DNA of 64,000 bases, taken from positions 124,001-188,000 of the forward strand of contig NAJO01000059.1 of assembly GCA_002077065.1 (NCBI GenBank), written 5' to 3'. Under the pieces are notes generated by a model. That model did no database searches. It was not told the DNA's origin and saw only the letters and a list, made by a program, of their open reading frames with translations. This stretch comes from Cryoendolithus antarcticus. Lineage: Eukaryota; Ascomycota; Dothideomycetes; Cladosporiales; Cladosporiaceae. The position numbers and the translations under genes are program-made. This document shows positions 45,577 to 54,637 of the stretch, in pieces. The stretch's first letter is position 1. Every line of letters begins with the position of its first letter.

Positions 45577-46835
45577 AGCATATCCGACGAATCTCGCTTT
45601 CCCCTCCAATATCGCTGCCAGCGACGATGCCCGCAGCCGACACAGCATTTGCAATGCTGTCTACCCCTCACAATGCGCTCTGCACAGTCGATTCTAACAG
45701 CTACGGACGTGGTCGGGCATCAACGGCACGACCAACCTAGCGTTTGAAATCTTTGTGCGGCGCGTTGTCCCACACCTCGGTTCCGGATTGGCTTGTGCGG
45801 AGCGACGGACAACTACGGCTCCACGGCGAATCGGACCGTCATGGGAAACGGCAAGCGAACTCTTCGCATGCACCCATGTGCCACGAACGATCACTGGTGG
45901 CATAGCTGAACATGAGCTTGCGCTTGACGATGTTGCGGCATGCAAGTGCAATATATCGAAGAGGTGCCGTTCACATGCGCTGCGGGGAGACTTTAGCCTG
46001 ACGTGCTCAGCTCGTTTCTGGCACGTGAAAGACAGGGCACTTGAGTCAGATGCTGCATTCACGGCTGATCATGTGACATGAATTGCATGTTACGGCACTT
46101 TCGCCCACATGTAATCTGGTAGATGCTCGGTCACGCCGGGATGTGCGTTTGCCGGCATGCTGGAGCATGGCTAGCGTCCCGGACGGCGGAGCAGAGAGAT
46201 CACATGTTGGCCATTTTGAGCACGAAGTTGGTCCCACGGGCACAAGACTGACAATGTATACCCTAGACTACGACAGTTGCCAATTGTAAGCCCTTGGCTA
46301 GACAGTCTAGACCACCTCGCACACCTACGGGTCCGCAACATCATTCCCCGAAAGTACAATCCACGGCTCTCCAGACATCCGCTTGGTAGACAGCGACACA
46401 GCTCTGGCCTTCCTGCTCCGGCTTCACTGATGCGACTTTTAGCTTTCTCCTGCCGCAATGTGGTGTTCGTGGACCCCTTTCAGCAGTACTGATTCGTCCC
46501 GAGACCGCCCTTGATCTTGCTCGATCGCGAAGAGTGGGCTATGACTCGATAGGGTCGCTCAGCCTTTGACCTATCGATGTTCTGGCAGGGACTGTTGCAG
46601 ATTTACTTGTCCGATGTGTTGAGTTGGCCGGGATCTCGGAGAGGTAGCCACTGTCGCTCCCACTGCGCGAAGGGTTGAACGGCAGGGTCAATCTCGGACG
46701 CCAGGTCCTCCGACACAGGCTTCATCGACATCGCAAATTTCTGTCCTGCCATCCGAATACACTCGTCGAAGCTTCCTCCCGACCAGAGAATCGCCGTCGG
46801 TCTCTCATCGTTCATGCCACCCGTTCCAAGCACTT
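45577..46835. other. Convergent intergenic region
   Basis: A 1.26 kb gap between ras-2 (plus) and the small unknown gene (minus). No gene could be supported. Confidence 0.5.
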
Positions 46836-47300
46836 TCATCCGGAGAGTTCCCCCTGCAACGCATCGCCAGTCGATACCTCCCGCCGCCGCCTCCTCCGCT
46901 GCACGCGCATCTGCATCTCCACCTCCATCAATCTGCTCTGAATCCAGCTTCGAAGCTCGCGATCATTCTTGACACTCTCATGGTTCAACATCTCAGTCAG
47001 TCCAGTCTTGATATCGGCGTTCAGGGCGAAGTCCACGCAGCTGATGTCTCCGGAAGTGGCTTCGCATGTCGGTGAGGGCAACGATAAAGTTCTAGAAGGT
47101 GTTGGGGACGCTGGAGCTGAGGAGGCGGGCGTGGAAGACGGCGACGGAGTCGAGGACGATGTCCACAATGGTGTCGACGGAGGAGACTGTGCGAGGATTA
47201 AGGCTATGGGTGCTGGTTCTCGGAAGGTCCGGCGGGGCGAGGATAGCAGATCCATGATGTCCTCTTCGTAGATGGAGTGGAGCGGCTCGTAGCAATTCAT
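46836..47300 (-). CDS. Hypothetical Ser/Pro-rich protein (154 aa)
   Basis: From the ATG at 47300 (MNCYEPLHSIYEEDIMDLLSS) the product has 154 residues; the frame extends 37 codons upstream but with low-quality sequence. Three parts are visible: an N-terminal block with YEEDIMDLLSSPRRTF that looks like a short linear motif, a central Ser/Pro/Thr-rich disordered stretch (SSSTPSPSSTPASSAP), and a C-terminal helix SVKNDRELRSWIQSRLMEVE leading into a run of arginines (RRRRRR). No membrane segment or enzyme motif is present. Probably an intracellular fungal protein of unknown function; the basic tract could be a nuclear signal. Confidence 0.6.
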   Translation of the reverse strand: MNCYEPLHSIYEEDIMDLLSSPRRTFREPAPIALILAQSPPSTPLWTSSSTPSPSSTPASSAPASPTPSRTLSLPSPTCEATSGDISCVDFALNADIKTGLTEMLNHESVKNDRELRSWIQSRLMEVEMQMRVQRRRRRREVSTGDALQGELSG

Positions 47301-48096
47301 CTTGCTAGCAGTGTGGTGGCTCCGTTCCTTGAACCCGGAAAGTGTCTGTGGCCACCACTGCGGTGTGCGAGAACGCTGAATGATAAAGTCGTGTACCACA
47401 GAGGTACGCAAAGATCACGGCTTCTCAATCAAAGTGCCTCATGAATATCGTCATATATAGCTACAGTCTGCTAGCTGCGTCTGTGCAGTATCATCACCTC
47501 CTGATCTCCACAACCCAGACAATCGACCAGACTTGCAATCGTCAGCCAGCCAGTCCAAACCCACCACAACGGCTTCATATCAATTCGAAAGCCTGGCGAG
47601 CGGCAAGCCTGGTCATCGATCTAGCCCTCCTACCGCAATCACGCACAAGGCTCCATAGAATTCCATCAACTTTATCTTTCGCGCGCCTTCTCTAGAATTA
47701 GTGGCGTTCTGAAGCCGACTTCTTCGGGTTGCTGCTACCGAATTGGGAGAACGACGTTATCGTAGATGCCGATGCTCTGGAACGTGGAAATGAGGTGGTG
47801 ACGGGGGAATTGCGTAGAAGGCGTTGTCTTCAATAACACACGCGCTGGATCATTATTGCTATATGACTGGCGTATGCCACGGCTGAGTGCCAGACTTGGC
47901 ATCATGGACTATGTCGTACTGTAGACCAGCGAAATAGCTCTGCTGCAGCCGCCTCGCGAAGCACCCTACTGTATTCCACAGCTAGGTACCGCACTCTGCA
48001 GGCAGAATGCCGTCTAAAGCAGACTGACTGACATGCCGTGCTCTTCACGCATCTTCATCGCCTGTAACAATCTACCTCCCCATCACACATGCCTGA
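47301..48096. other. Intergenic
   Basis: A 796-base gap upstream of the 154-residue gene and downstream of the Prp6/Prp1 gene, both minus strand. Short shadow frames only. Confidence 0.5.
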
Positions 48097-51024
48097 TCAC
48101 TCCAACCTCCTCGCGGTCTCAACAAGCACCTCCTCAACACTCATCTTCCACCCGCCCTCCCCTTTCCTAACAGCTTGCCACACCTCCCCATGTCTCGGAT
48201 CAACAGCAATACACTTAGCCAGCACCTCCGCCCTCTTCTCCTCCGTCCCGTGCGCGAGAAGGAATTTCCACCACCAGCCCCACGTGTCGCCTAGATCCGG
48301 CTCCAGCACCGCGGCCTTAGTAAACCACGCGTCCGCTTTCTCGAGCTTGCGCTCGCCCCAGAAGATTCTGGCGGCAGTGACGAAGAGTATGGGGTCATTG
48401 TCGGCTTTTTGTATGGCTTCTAGAATGCGAGGTTTACGTTGTGTCCGGGGTTCGAGGTGCCAGATTCGTTCCGCCCAGATGAGGCCAGAGGTCGGGCAGG
48501 CTTGTAGAGCCTGTGCGAGCTTCGCCTGCGCGGCCGTGGAATTTTTAGCCCGCAGCTCGAGCCGTATGGACTCAGTCCACAACTCCGGGCTCTTGGGTAA
48601 CGCCAGTCTCGCGCGATCGAGGACTGAGCGCGCTTTGACGACGACGCCCATGCGCTCTTCGAGGCGGGAGGAGAGGAGCCACAGGGGCGTTGAAGATGGG
48701 CAGGCGCGCGTGCCTGTTGCGTAGGCCGTGCGGGCTTGTGGGAGGAGGGACTGGGCTTCGTAGAGCTGTCCTTTTTGCATGTGTAATTTCGCGGCTGTGG
48801 GGAACTTCGTCAAGGCGTCTTGGACTAGGTCTAAGGCTACTGCTGTGTTACCGAGCTGGCGTTCGAAGGTGATGGATTTAATCCACACGCGATCAGTGTT
48901 GGCTTCACTTCGCGCAGTTTCGAGTAGGTTGCGCGCCTTGTCCGTTTCGCCATTGTCGGCTTCAAGACGCACGGCTTCGAGCCAGATATTCTCGTTGCCG
49001 GGGTTTTGCTGGAAAGCTAGACCTAGCACGCGACGGGCATCGTCTATGGAGCCTGCACTCCATTTCTCGCGCGCGAGCTGCATCCAGAGGACTTCGGAGG
49101 AGGGGCACGAAGCGACTGCTTTTTCGAGGAGGGCCCAGAGGGCGTCCTTCGTGCCGTGGGTGCGTTCGAGGTCAGCGGCTGCGAGCCAGAGGGATTTGCG
49201 GTTGTAGAACACTCGTAAGGCGTAGGCACAGATCGCGCGCGCTGTCTCGAATCGACCGCGGTTCGTGGAAGCTTTGGCATCGTCGAGCCAGATCTGTTTG
49301 CGGTCGTCGTCTTCGTCTAAACTCCAGCCCAGGGTTTCCTTGATGATGGCTTGGCAGGTGACGGGCGCGGACTCTTCCTCACAGATCTCTGCCTGTGTGA
49401 TCCACTCTTCGCGCTTCAGCATTGCGCTGGCTTTGGCTAGAGACTTGATACCGCGCTCCATCACGCGGAAGACCATGTCGGACTTCCCGACCTGTTCTTG
49501 CAGGCGCGCGGCGGCGATCCAGATCTCATAGCTGCCAGGCACTGCCTGACGGGCTTTATTGAGGACTCTCTGCGCATTGTCCGGGTCTTCTAGACGTGCG
49601 AGGGCTAGCCAGAGCTCGACGGACAGTGGGATGATCTCGGTCGCCTTGGCGAGGAGAAGTCGTGCGTCCGCTGGGTCTTCCTCGAGGTTGACTGCCTCCT
49701 TCCAGATCGCCACTGACTGTGGTATGTGGTCCAGAGCCTTGCGCAATACACGCTTCTTAGCAGCCGGGACAGATTCTAGCTTCATCGCCTCCACCCACAG
49801 TCTGACAGAGCGATCGTTGTTCTCGATGGCCTTCGCAGCAATGATCTTGGCATTCTGGTTGTCGTGCAGCCGTATGCTCTCCAACCACACGTCCTCGCTC
49901 TTTGGACACATCTCACATCCTCGTCGCATGACATTCCGTGCAGCGACAATCTTGCCTGCAAACTCCTCAAGCCGAGCTGCAGCGATCCAACCAGGACCAT
50001 GCCGAGGATTCGTCTTGATGACTGACTCCAGCAGCTGCCGTGCACGCTTGATGTCGCCTACCGGCACCTCACCAGCCTTGCGCTCAGACATGCTCAGTGA
50101 TGTGAGATAGCCTCTGGGGTCGATGCTCGTGCTTGTGCCTGCCACTGATTCTGTGCCTTGCGCGGCCTGATCCAATCGCACAGCTAGTACTCTGTCTCGC
50201 GCAGCCCCAATGTCCGCGAAATTGGTCATTGTCCCATCTGCCTGATCCCCTGCACCAGCCTCTGTCATGACGGCATCATCCTGCACCTCAGTCCCCAGCT
50301 GCGTACTGTCCCTCGCTCCTGCCAGCACGCTGTCCGGCACTGCGTAGAAGCGTTGCCGTGCATTCTGCTTGCTCCGCCGGTTCTTGCCTGTCAGGTCTCC
50401 AACTTCGGGTATACTCGCCCAGTCCTCATCGCTGACAGCACCCAGCGCTCTCTTCAAGTCGGCAAACTGTTGCTGGATCTTCGGATTGTCCCGTTCGTAC
50501 TGATCGCGTTGCTCTTGTTCACGAGCTTCCCTGTGAGACACTTCATGTCGGCATGTATTCCCAGAGCACCGTGCTGCGAGATATGTGATGAACATCGGTG
50601 TTGATGGATATGTGCTACGTGTAGGGAAAGGGGAAGTGCACAGGGTGTGGGGAACAACGAACCTTGTAGCTCTCCTCCGCTTGTCCTGCCGCTCGTCTAC
50701 CGCCTGGTAGATCCGGTCTGCCTCGTCGTCATCTCGATCGTAGTTGCCTGTCGCGAACAGGCCTTCCTCGTTCTCGGCATCGCGGAACTGGTCCTCGACT
50801 TCTTCCTCGTCAGCCTTCTTCTTGCCAGCGCCGTAAGCTGTGGGCGGGTCGTTGCCGAGCTGTGCTGCGCGCTTGGCGAGCGCTTCCTTGATCTGGTCCT
50901 CACTGGGGCCTTCACGCGCGGGCCCAAGATCTGATCGTGTGGTGAAGCCTGTGGCGCCACGTCCAAGACCGGCGACGTAGTTCTCGGGCGCTTGTTGGGT
51001 GAGGAAGTCCCGTCGGCCAGACAT
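48097..51024 (-). CDS. PRP6: U4/U6.U5 tri-snRNP splicing factor Prp6/Prp1
   Basis: Prp6 (fission yeast Prp1) is the HAT-repeat scaffold that bridges U5 and U4/U6 in the tri-snRNP. Exons 51024-50663 and 50530-48097 give 931 residues. The N-terminus MSGRRDFLTQQAPENYVAGL and GRGATGFTTRSDLGPA is the PRP1 N-terminal domain; ERDNPKIQQQFADLKRALG is the next conserved block. From about residue 280 to the end run helical HAT/TPR repeats with the recurrent W..A..LE pattern (GPGWIAAARLEEFAGK, VWLESIRLHDNQN, LWLALARLED). The 132-base intron (GTTCGT..CACAG) is a multiple of three and stop-free, so the raw frame reads straight through it; splicing restores a typical RATRREAREQEQRDQYE stretch. Nuclear. Confidence 0.94.
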   Translation of the reverse strand: MSGRRDFLTQQAPENYVAGLGRGATGFTTRSDLGPAREGPSEDQIKEALAKRAAQLGNDPPTAYGAGKKKADEEEVEDQFRDAENEEGLFATGNYDRDDDEADRIYQAVDERQDKRRRATRFVVPHTLCTSPFPTRSTYPSTPMFITYLAARCSGNTCRHEVSHREAREQEQRDQYERDNPKIQQQFADLKRALGAVSDEDWASIPEVGDLTGKNRRSKQNARQRFYAVPDSVLAGARDSTQLGTEVQDDAVMTEAGAGDQADGTMTNFADIGAARDRVLAVRLDQAAQGTESVAGTSTSIDPRGYLTSLSMSERKAGEVPVGDIKRARQLLESVIKTNPRHGPGWIAAARLEEFAGKIVAARNVMRRGCEMCPKSEDVWLESIRLHDNQNAKIIAAKAIENNDRSVRLWVEAMKLESVPAAKKRVLRKALDHIPQSVAIWKEAVNLEEDPADARLLLAKATEIIPLSVELWLALARLEDPDNAQRVLNKARQAVPGSYEIWIAAARLQEQVGKSDMVFRVMERGIKSLAKASAMLKREEWITQAEICEEESAPVTCQAIIKETLGWSLDEDDDRKQIWLDDAKASTNRGRFETARAICAYALRVFYNRKSLWLAAADLERTHGTKDALWALLEKAVASCPSSEVLWMQLAREKWSAGSIDDARRVLGLAFQQNPGNENIWLEAVRLEADNGETDKARNLLETARSEANTDRVWIKSITFERQLGNTAVALDLVQDALTKFPTAAKLHMQKGQLYEAQSLLPQARTAYATGTRACPSSTPLWLLSSRLEERMGVVVKARSVLDRARLALPKSPELWTESIRLELRAKNSTAAQAKLAQALQACPTSGLIWAERIWHLEPRTQRKPRILEAIQKADNDPILFVTAARIFWGERKLEKADAWFTKAAVLEPDLGDTWGWWWKFLLAHGTEEKRAEVLAKCIAVDPRHGEVWQAVRKGEGGWKMSVEEVLVETARRLE

Positions 51025-51234
51025 GCTGTGCTGTGGTTGAGTCTGTAGAGGTTGAGAGGGCGTAGTGCAGCGCAGTTGACAGCAAAGCGACACCCAAATG
51101 CGCCGGCCTAGCCCGCAGAGCCGCAACTTCCGCTTGAATACACGCGATCGCGTCCTGACTAGAAGATCCCATGGACTGCACCTACGTTGCAACAAGACAT
51201 TGCTAACAGCACAACGCGTCTCACGGCAATCGCA
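51025..51234. promoter_or_regulatory. Compact bidirectional promoter, PRP6 / ssr4
   Basis: Only 210 bases separate the start codons of the splicing factor (minus) and the chromatin-remodelling subunit (plus). Both promoters and both 5' leaders must fit here or overlap the genes. Confidence 0.6.
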
Positions 51235-53400
51235 ATGCAGGACCCAAGCTATGGCGTCGCGCCGCAGCTGCAGAATCATGTCCATCTCATCTCCACCTAC
51301 CCCTTCCCCCTCGTCGCCCAGCTGCCCGTCGAACAAGCAGTGCGCTACCTACTGGACAGCCCCGTCGTGGTCAAGGGGACGGCGCCCATGTCATGGACAT
51401 ACGTCCATATGCCGCCAGATGGCACCATCTGGCTAGAGTGGCTTTCACCGACCAAGGGCAACCATTGGGCTTCAGATGGCTACGTCTGGGGTGACCCGGA
51501 GACGACACAGCGCATAGATTTCCAGGGCTACACCATCGAGATCCTCAGACATACACTAGGCTACAGGCCAGCCATCGACCAGATCGCGAATCACGCGCGC
51601 ACGCGATATCACATCATCGCCAAGGCGCCGAACGTGCCTGCCGCTGCGCCAGACCCGTCGCTCTGGATCGTGCACTACCACTCGGCACAGCAGAACCACA
51701 TCCTGCCCGTACAACAGATCCCGATCCAGCCCAATGTACGACAGACACTGCAAGAGCGACAGCACCTGCAAAGCCAGGGGAGACTCGAGAAGCGCGAGTT
51801 CATGCTGCATGATCGCGAGCACTGGCCGCAGATCAATGGTCCGACGGGAGGGCAGATGGGCCACAACATGATGCAGCCTGGCTTCTATGGCTCCAATCCC
51901 ATGCCTGTGGCGCAGAACAGATATGCTCAAGCGGCGTATCCGCCGGGCTACGGCCAGCAGCCGCCGGCGAAGAGACAGCGGACATCGACTCTACCAGGCG
52001 CGGCTGAGGGACTGCCGGATACGAGCATCGAGGATGAAGAGAACACGGCCCTCGGAGATTACTTCGACCACCTTACGCCGCGCGACATCAGTATGACAAG
52101 GTATCAGCAGCACCACCGCTGGATGGAAGAAGTGTTCTCGTCCCCGTACTCAACTGGACAAATCGTGCCGGCTGATCTCGGACTGGGCCTGATGGGGGAA
52201 CTTAAGCCGCTGACCGAAGGACTGCTGGAAGCCCCACTAGAGACTCAGCCCGTGGATAGCACTGCGGAACACAAGGATGCGCCACCCTTCACGAACCTCA
52301 GCCAGGACAAGATCGAGGAGTTCAACAAGCGCGTGCAGGATTACCTCGAGACTGGTCAGGCGGAGATTGAGCGCATGAAGACAGAGCATGCCAAGAACAT
52401 GCAGGGCTGGAAGCAGTCTAAGAAGGTGCTCCATGCTGCAAACAAGCTACGGGACGCGACCTGGGAAGGTCACGAGCGCGCAACATCCGTCTACAGACTG
52501 GACGAGCCCGCATCGAATGGTCACCCTGCTCCAGAGAGCAAGGAAACAATCGAGGACATCGTCAAAGAAGTGGAAGGAGCCCTCGGCATTAAGCTTGCCG
52601 CCCGAAAGCCTGTCACTCTCGTCGAGAAGGGCGGTCTTGAGCAGCCCGAAGAGCAGCCAGCCCGACAGCCATCAGCTCAGCGATCTGAATCTCCGCTGAA
52701 GCTACAAGCCCACAACTATAGCATGGATTTCCAACCTACTGCTTTCCCTCCAGCGTCCTCGTCGACTCACTTGAACCCCTACTCGAATGCTTCGCACCAG
52801 TCGCGCACGTCCACACCGCTTCAGCAGCAGACTTATCAGCAATCTCCACAACCCTCAGCCTACCAACAACAGGCCCCACCACAACCCTCCTACCAATCCT
52901 CAATGCAACAGCAGCAACAACAAAGCTACTCCCCCGCTCCGCCACCTCAACCCCTAGGTGGCATCCCACGAGGCGTCTCTCAGGGTGTAGACCTCAATAG
53001 TATGACCGTCCGCCCAACCTCCACACCCCTGCCACCCCTGCAGACGCCACTCTCGGACCCGCATCCACCGACCGCAGACAGCATAGCGCAGCAGTACAAT
53101 GCGCCTGTCTCAGTTTCCAACACAGATCCCAGCGCGACCCTTGCGGGAACAACACAAGACGAGCCGCTGTACGATACTAATTTCGGTGACTTCGGCGTCG
53201 GCGCCGTGGATCTTGGGACAGGGCTCGGCGGGGTTGATGATCTTGGTGCTGATGGGGGGTTGGGAGCCGATGGGGATGGGTTGATTGATTTTGATGGTGG
53301 AATGGAGGAAAGTGCTTTCGGCGAAGCGCTGCACGGCATGGATGATGGAGGGGAGATGTTTGGGGCTGGTACGCCTGGGGGAGATGGGACGGGGGCTTAG
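51235..53400 (+). CDS. ssr4: SWI/SNF and RSC complex subunit Ssr4 (DUF1750)
   Basis: Ssr4 is a fungus-specific subunit shared by the SWI/SNF and RSC chromatin remodellers, described in fission yeast. From the ATG at 51235 (MQDPSYGVAPQLQNHVHLIS) the product has 721 residues; upstream only a TTG extends the frame. The conserved N-terminal domain (residues 1-170) includes YPFPLVAQLPVEQAVRYLLD, PMSWTYVHMPPDGTIWLEWL and DGYVWGDPE. A second conserved block near 290-470 includes LGDYFDHLTPRDISMTRYQQ, HHRWMEEVFSSPYST and a helical LSQDKIEEFNKRVQDYLETG. The C-terminal third is Gln/Pro/Ser-rich and ends in a Gly/Asp-rich acidic tail. The frame stops at TAG 53398-53400 but is open again immediately afterward. 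Confidence 0.88.
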   Translation: MQDPSYGVAPQLQNHVHLISTYPFPLVAQLPVEQAVRYLLDSPVVVKGTAPMSWTYVHMPPDGTIWLEWLSPTKGNHWASDGYVWGDPETTQRIDFQGYTIEILRHTLGYRPAIDQIANHARTRYHIIAKAPNVPAAAPDPSLWIVHYHSAQQNHILPVQQIPIQPNVRQTLQERQHLQSQGRLEKREFMLHDREHWPQINGPTGGQMGHNMMQPGFYGSNPMPVAQNRYAQAAYPPGYGQQPPAKRQRTSTLPGAAEGLPDTSIEDEENTALGDYFDHLTPRDISMTRYQQHHRWMEEVFSSPYSTGQIVPADLGLGLMGELKPLTEGLLEAPLETQPVDSTAEHKDAPPFTNLSQDKIEEFNKRVQDYLETGQAEIERMKTEHAKNMQGWKQSKKVLHAANKLRDATWEGHERATSVYRLDEPASNGHPAPESKETIEDIVKEVEGALGIKLAARKPVTLVEKGGLEQPEEQPARQPSAQRSESPLKLQAHNYSMDFQPTAFPPASSSTHLNPYSNASHQSRTSTPLQQQTYQQSPQPSAYQQQAPPQPSYQSSMQQQQQQSYSPAPPPQPLGGIPRGVSQGVDLNSMTVRPTSTPLPPLQTPLSDPHPPTADSIAQQYNAPVSVSNTDPSATLAGTTQDEPLYDTNFGDFGVGAVDLGTGLGGVDDLGADGGLGADGDGLIDFDGGMEESAFGEALHGMDDGGEMFGAGTPGGDGTGA

Positions 53401-53520
53401 GCAGCCGAGTTTCCCAATTTGGTGGAGTTTGCAAAGTATGGCGCAGCAGGGCTAGGGTCTGGGATTCGGCCTGGCGTGCAGAGACCGGTGGCTTCAAACG
53501 CCGCGACTCGAGCGGCTTGG

Positions 53521-54501
53521 ATGGACTCCTTGAATTGCACTCGGAAACGCGAGGCTGCGTTCCAGGCTGTCCTCGATTCCAGACCTGGCGGCTGGGCGAA
53601 CGAGGTCGTGTTTCCTTGGGATGTGGGATCCCGGTCTGGTCAGATAGGAAATAGCGCGATGCGGAACAGCTCGGGAGGTCCCACGGGACCCCAGGCTCGA
53701 GAGGCCGCAATGCAGAATGGAGCTCCCACGGGGCACGGCATAGATGTTGGAGTCGGTAGGCCAGCAGGGAGCGCGACCGGGACCGGGATTCAGGGACAAA
53801 CGCAGAATAATATGCCTGTCGATGCTGCGGCTTGGGCGACTTCGTCCACCACTCCGGATAACGAAGCTGCTATTCAAGCTATCCTTGATACCGGGCGTGG
53901 CGATCTGAATGGGGACATCACTTTTGGCACTGTCGGGCATTCAGGTTCCGCCCAGATCAGGAACAATACACTACCAAACATCCCGCCTGCGCAGGTCGGG
54001 TCCGAGGCTTGGAAACCTGCGACGCACAATATCGATACTGGATACGACACAGTCGTCGAGCAACTCGGCCGAACCGTCCCGCTCCTCCATGAGATCCTGG
54101 ACGTCGAAGCCGCTGCGCCAAACGCCAGCGGCGGCAACGCAGCACCCCTACCGGATCTGGGACTAGGGGCCTTCGACCTGCGCTTCGCAGAGGACTTTAC
54201 CTTTGACTTCAGCGCTACGGAGCCGGATCGCCAGGGTGAGCAATTTGCCCTTGACGCTGGGCCTGTGCAGCAGCAGCAGCAGACTGGTGTTGAGGGCGCT
54301 GGCGCAGGCCAGGGCGAGGACAAGCGCAGAGATACGCGGCTTGCCTCGCAGATACGGCCAGGCAGCGGTGCTCCAGGTGGCGAGGCCCCAGACAGCAATG
54401 CTCAAGGCTCTGCGGCGGCGCCACCGCCTGGTGGGCAGCAGGACTCGGCGGGCAGTCTGGAGACGCTAATGAGTAAGTTGCATGGCGGTCGGCCAACTTG
54501 A
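53521..54501 (+). CDS. Hypothetical protein in frame behind ssr4, internal repeat
   Basis: Directly after the ssr4 TAG the same frame is open for 366 codons to 54501; the first ATG is at 53521, giving 326 residues. Part of the sequence before that ATG also looks coding (VEFAKYGAAGLGSGIRPGVQ). Two related blocks are visible: AAWMDSLNCTRKREAAFQAV followed by LDSRPGG, and later AAWATSSTTPDNEAAIQAIL followed by DTGRGD, each leading to an N-rich segment with (S)GQIGNS or SAQIRNN. The C-terminal half has acidic/aromatic stretches (LRFAEDFTFDFSATEPD) and a Gln/Gly-rich disordered tail. It could be a separate gene, or an extension of ssr4 by an unseen splice or stop readthrough. No family recognised. 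Confidence 0.45.
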   Translation: MDSLNCTRKREAAFQAVLDSRPGGWANEVVFPWDVGSRSGQIGNSAMRNSSGGPTGPQAREAAMQNGAPTGHGIDVGVGRPAGSATGTGIQGQTQNNMPVDAAAWATSSTTPDNEAAIQAILDTGRGDLNGDITFGTVGHSGSAQIRNNTLPNIPPAQVGSEAWKPATHNIDTGYDTVVEQLGRTVPLLHEILDVEAAAPNASGGNAAPLPDLGLGAFDLRFAEDFTFDFSATEPDRQGEQFALDAGPVQQQQQTGVEGAGAGQGEDKRRDTRLASQIRPGSGAPGGEAPDSNAQGSAAAPPPGGQQDSAGSLETLMSKLHGGRPT

Positions 54502-54637
54502 TGGAACAGTAGCAGTTAGCGACGTTATAGTAGCTCAGTGTACCAATAATACTCTGCTTGGGTGTACTCGTGGGCAGGTCGAATGCCTTTCTCGGCGAAG
54601 GATATGCGCGCTAGAATTCGTCGTCGTTCTGTGCTAT

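Noticed and set aside
53369..53400. 32-base GTACGC..CTTAG intron that would remove the ssr4 stop codon
   Set aside because: It is shorter than any intron I trust in this window (minimum 45 bases) and has no branch site. It is mentioned only as one option in the ssr4 finding.
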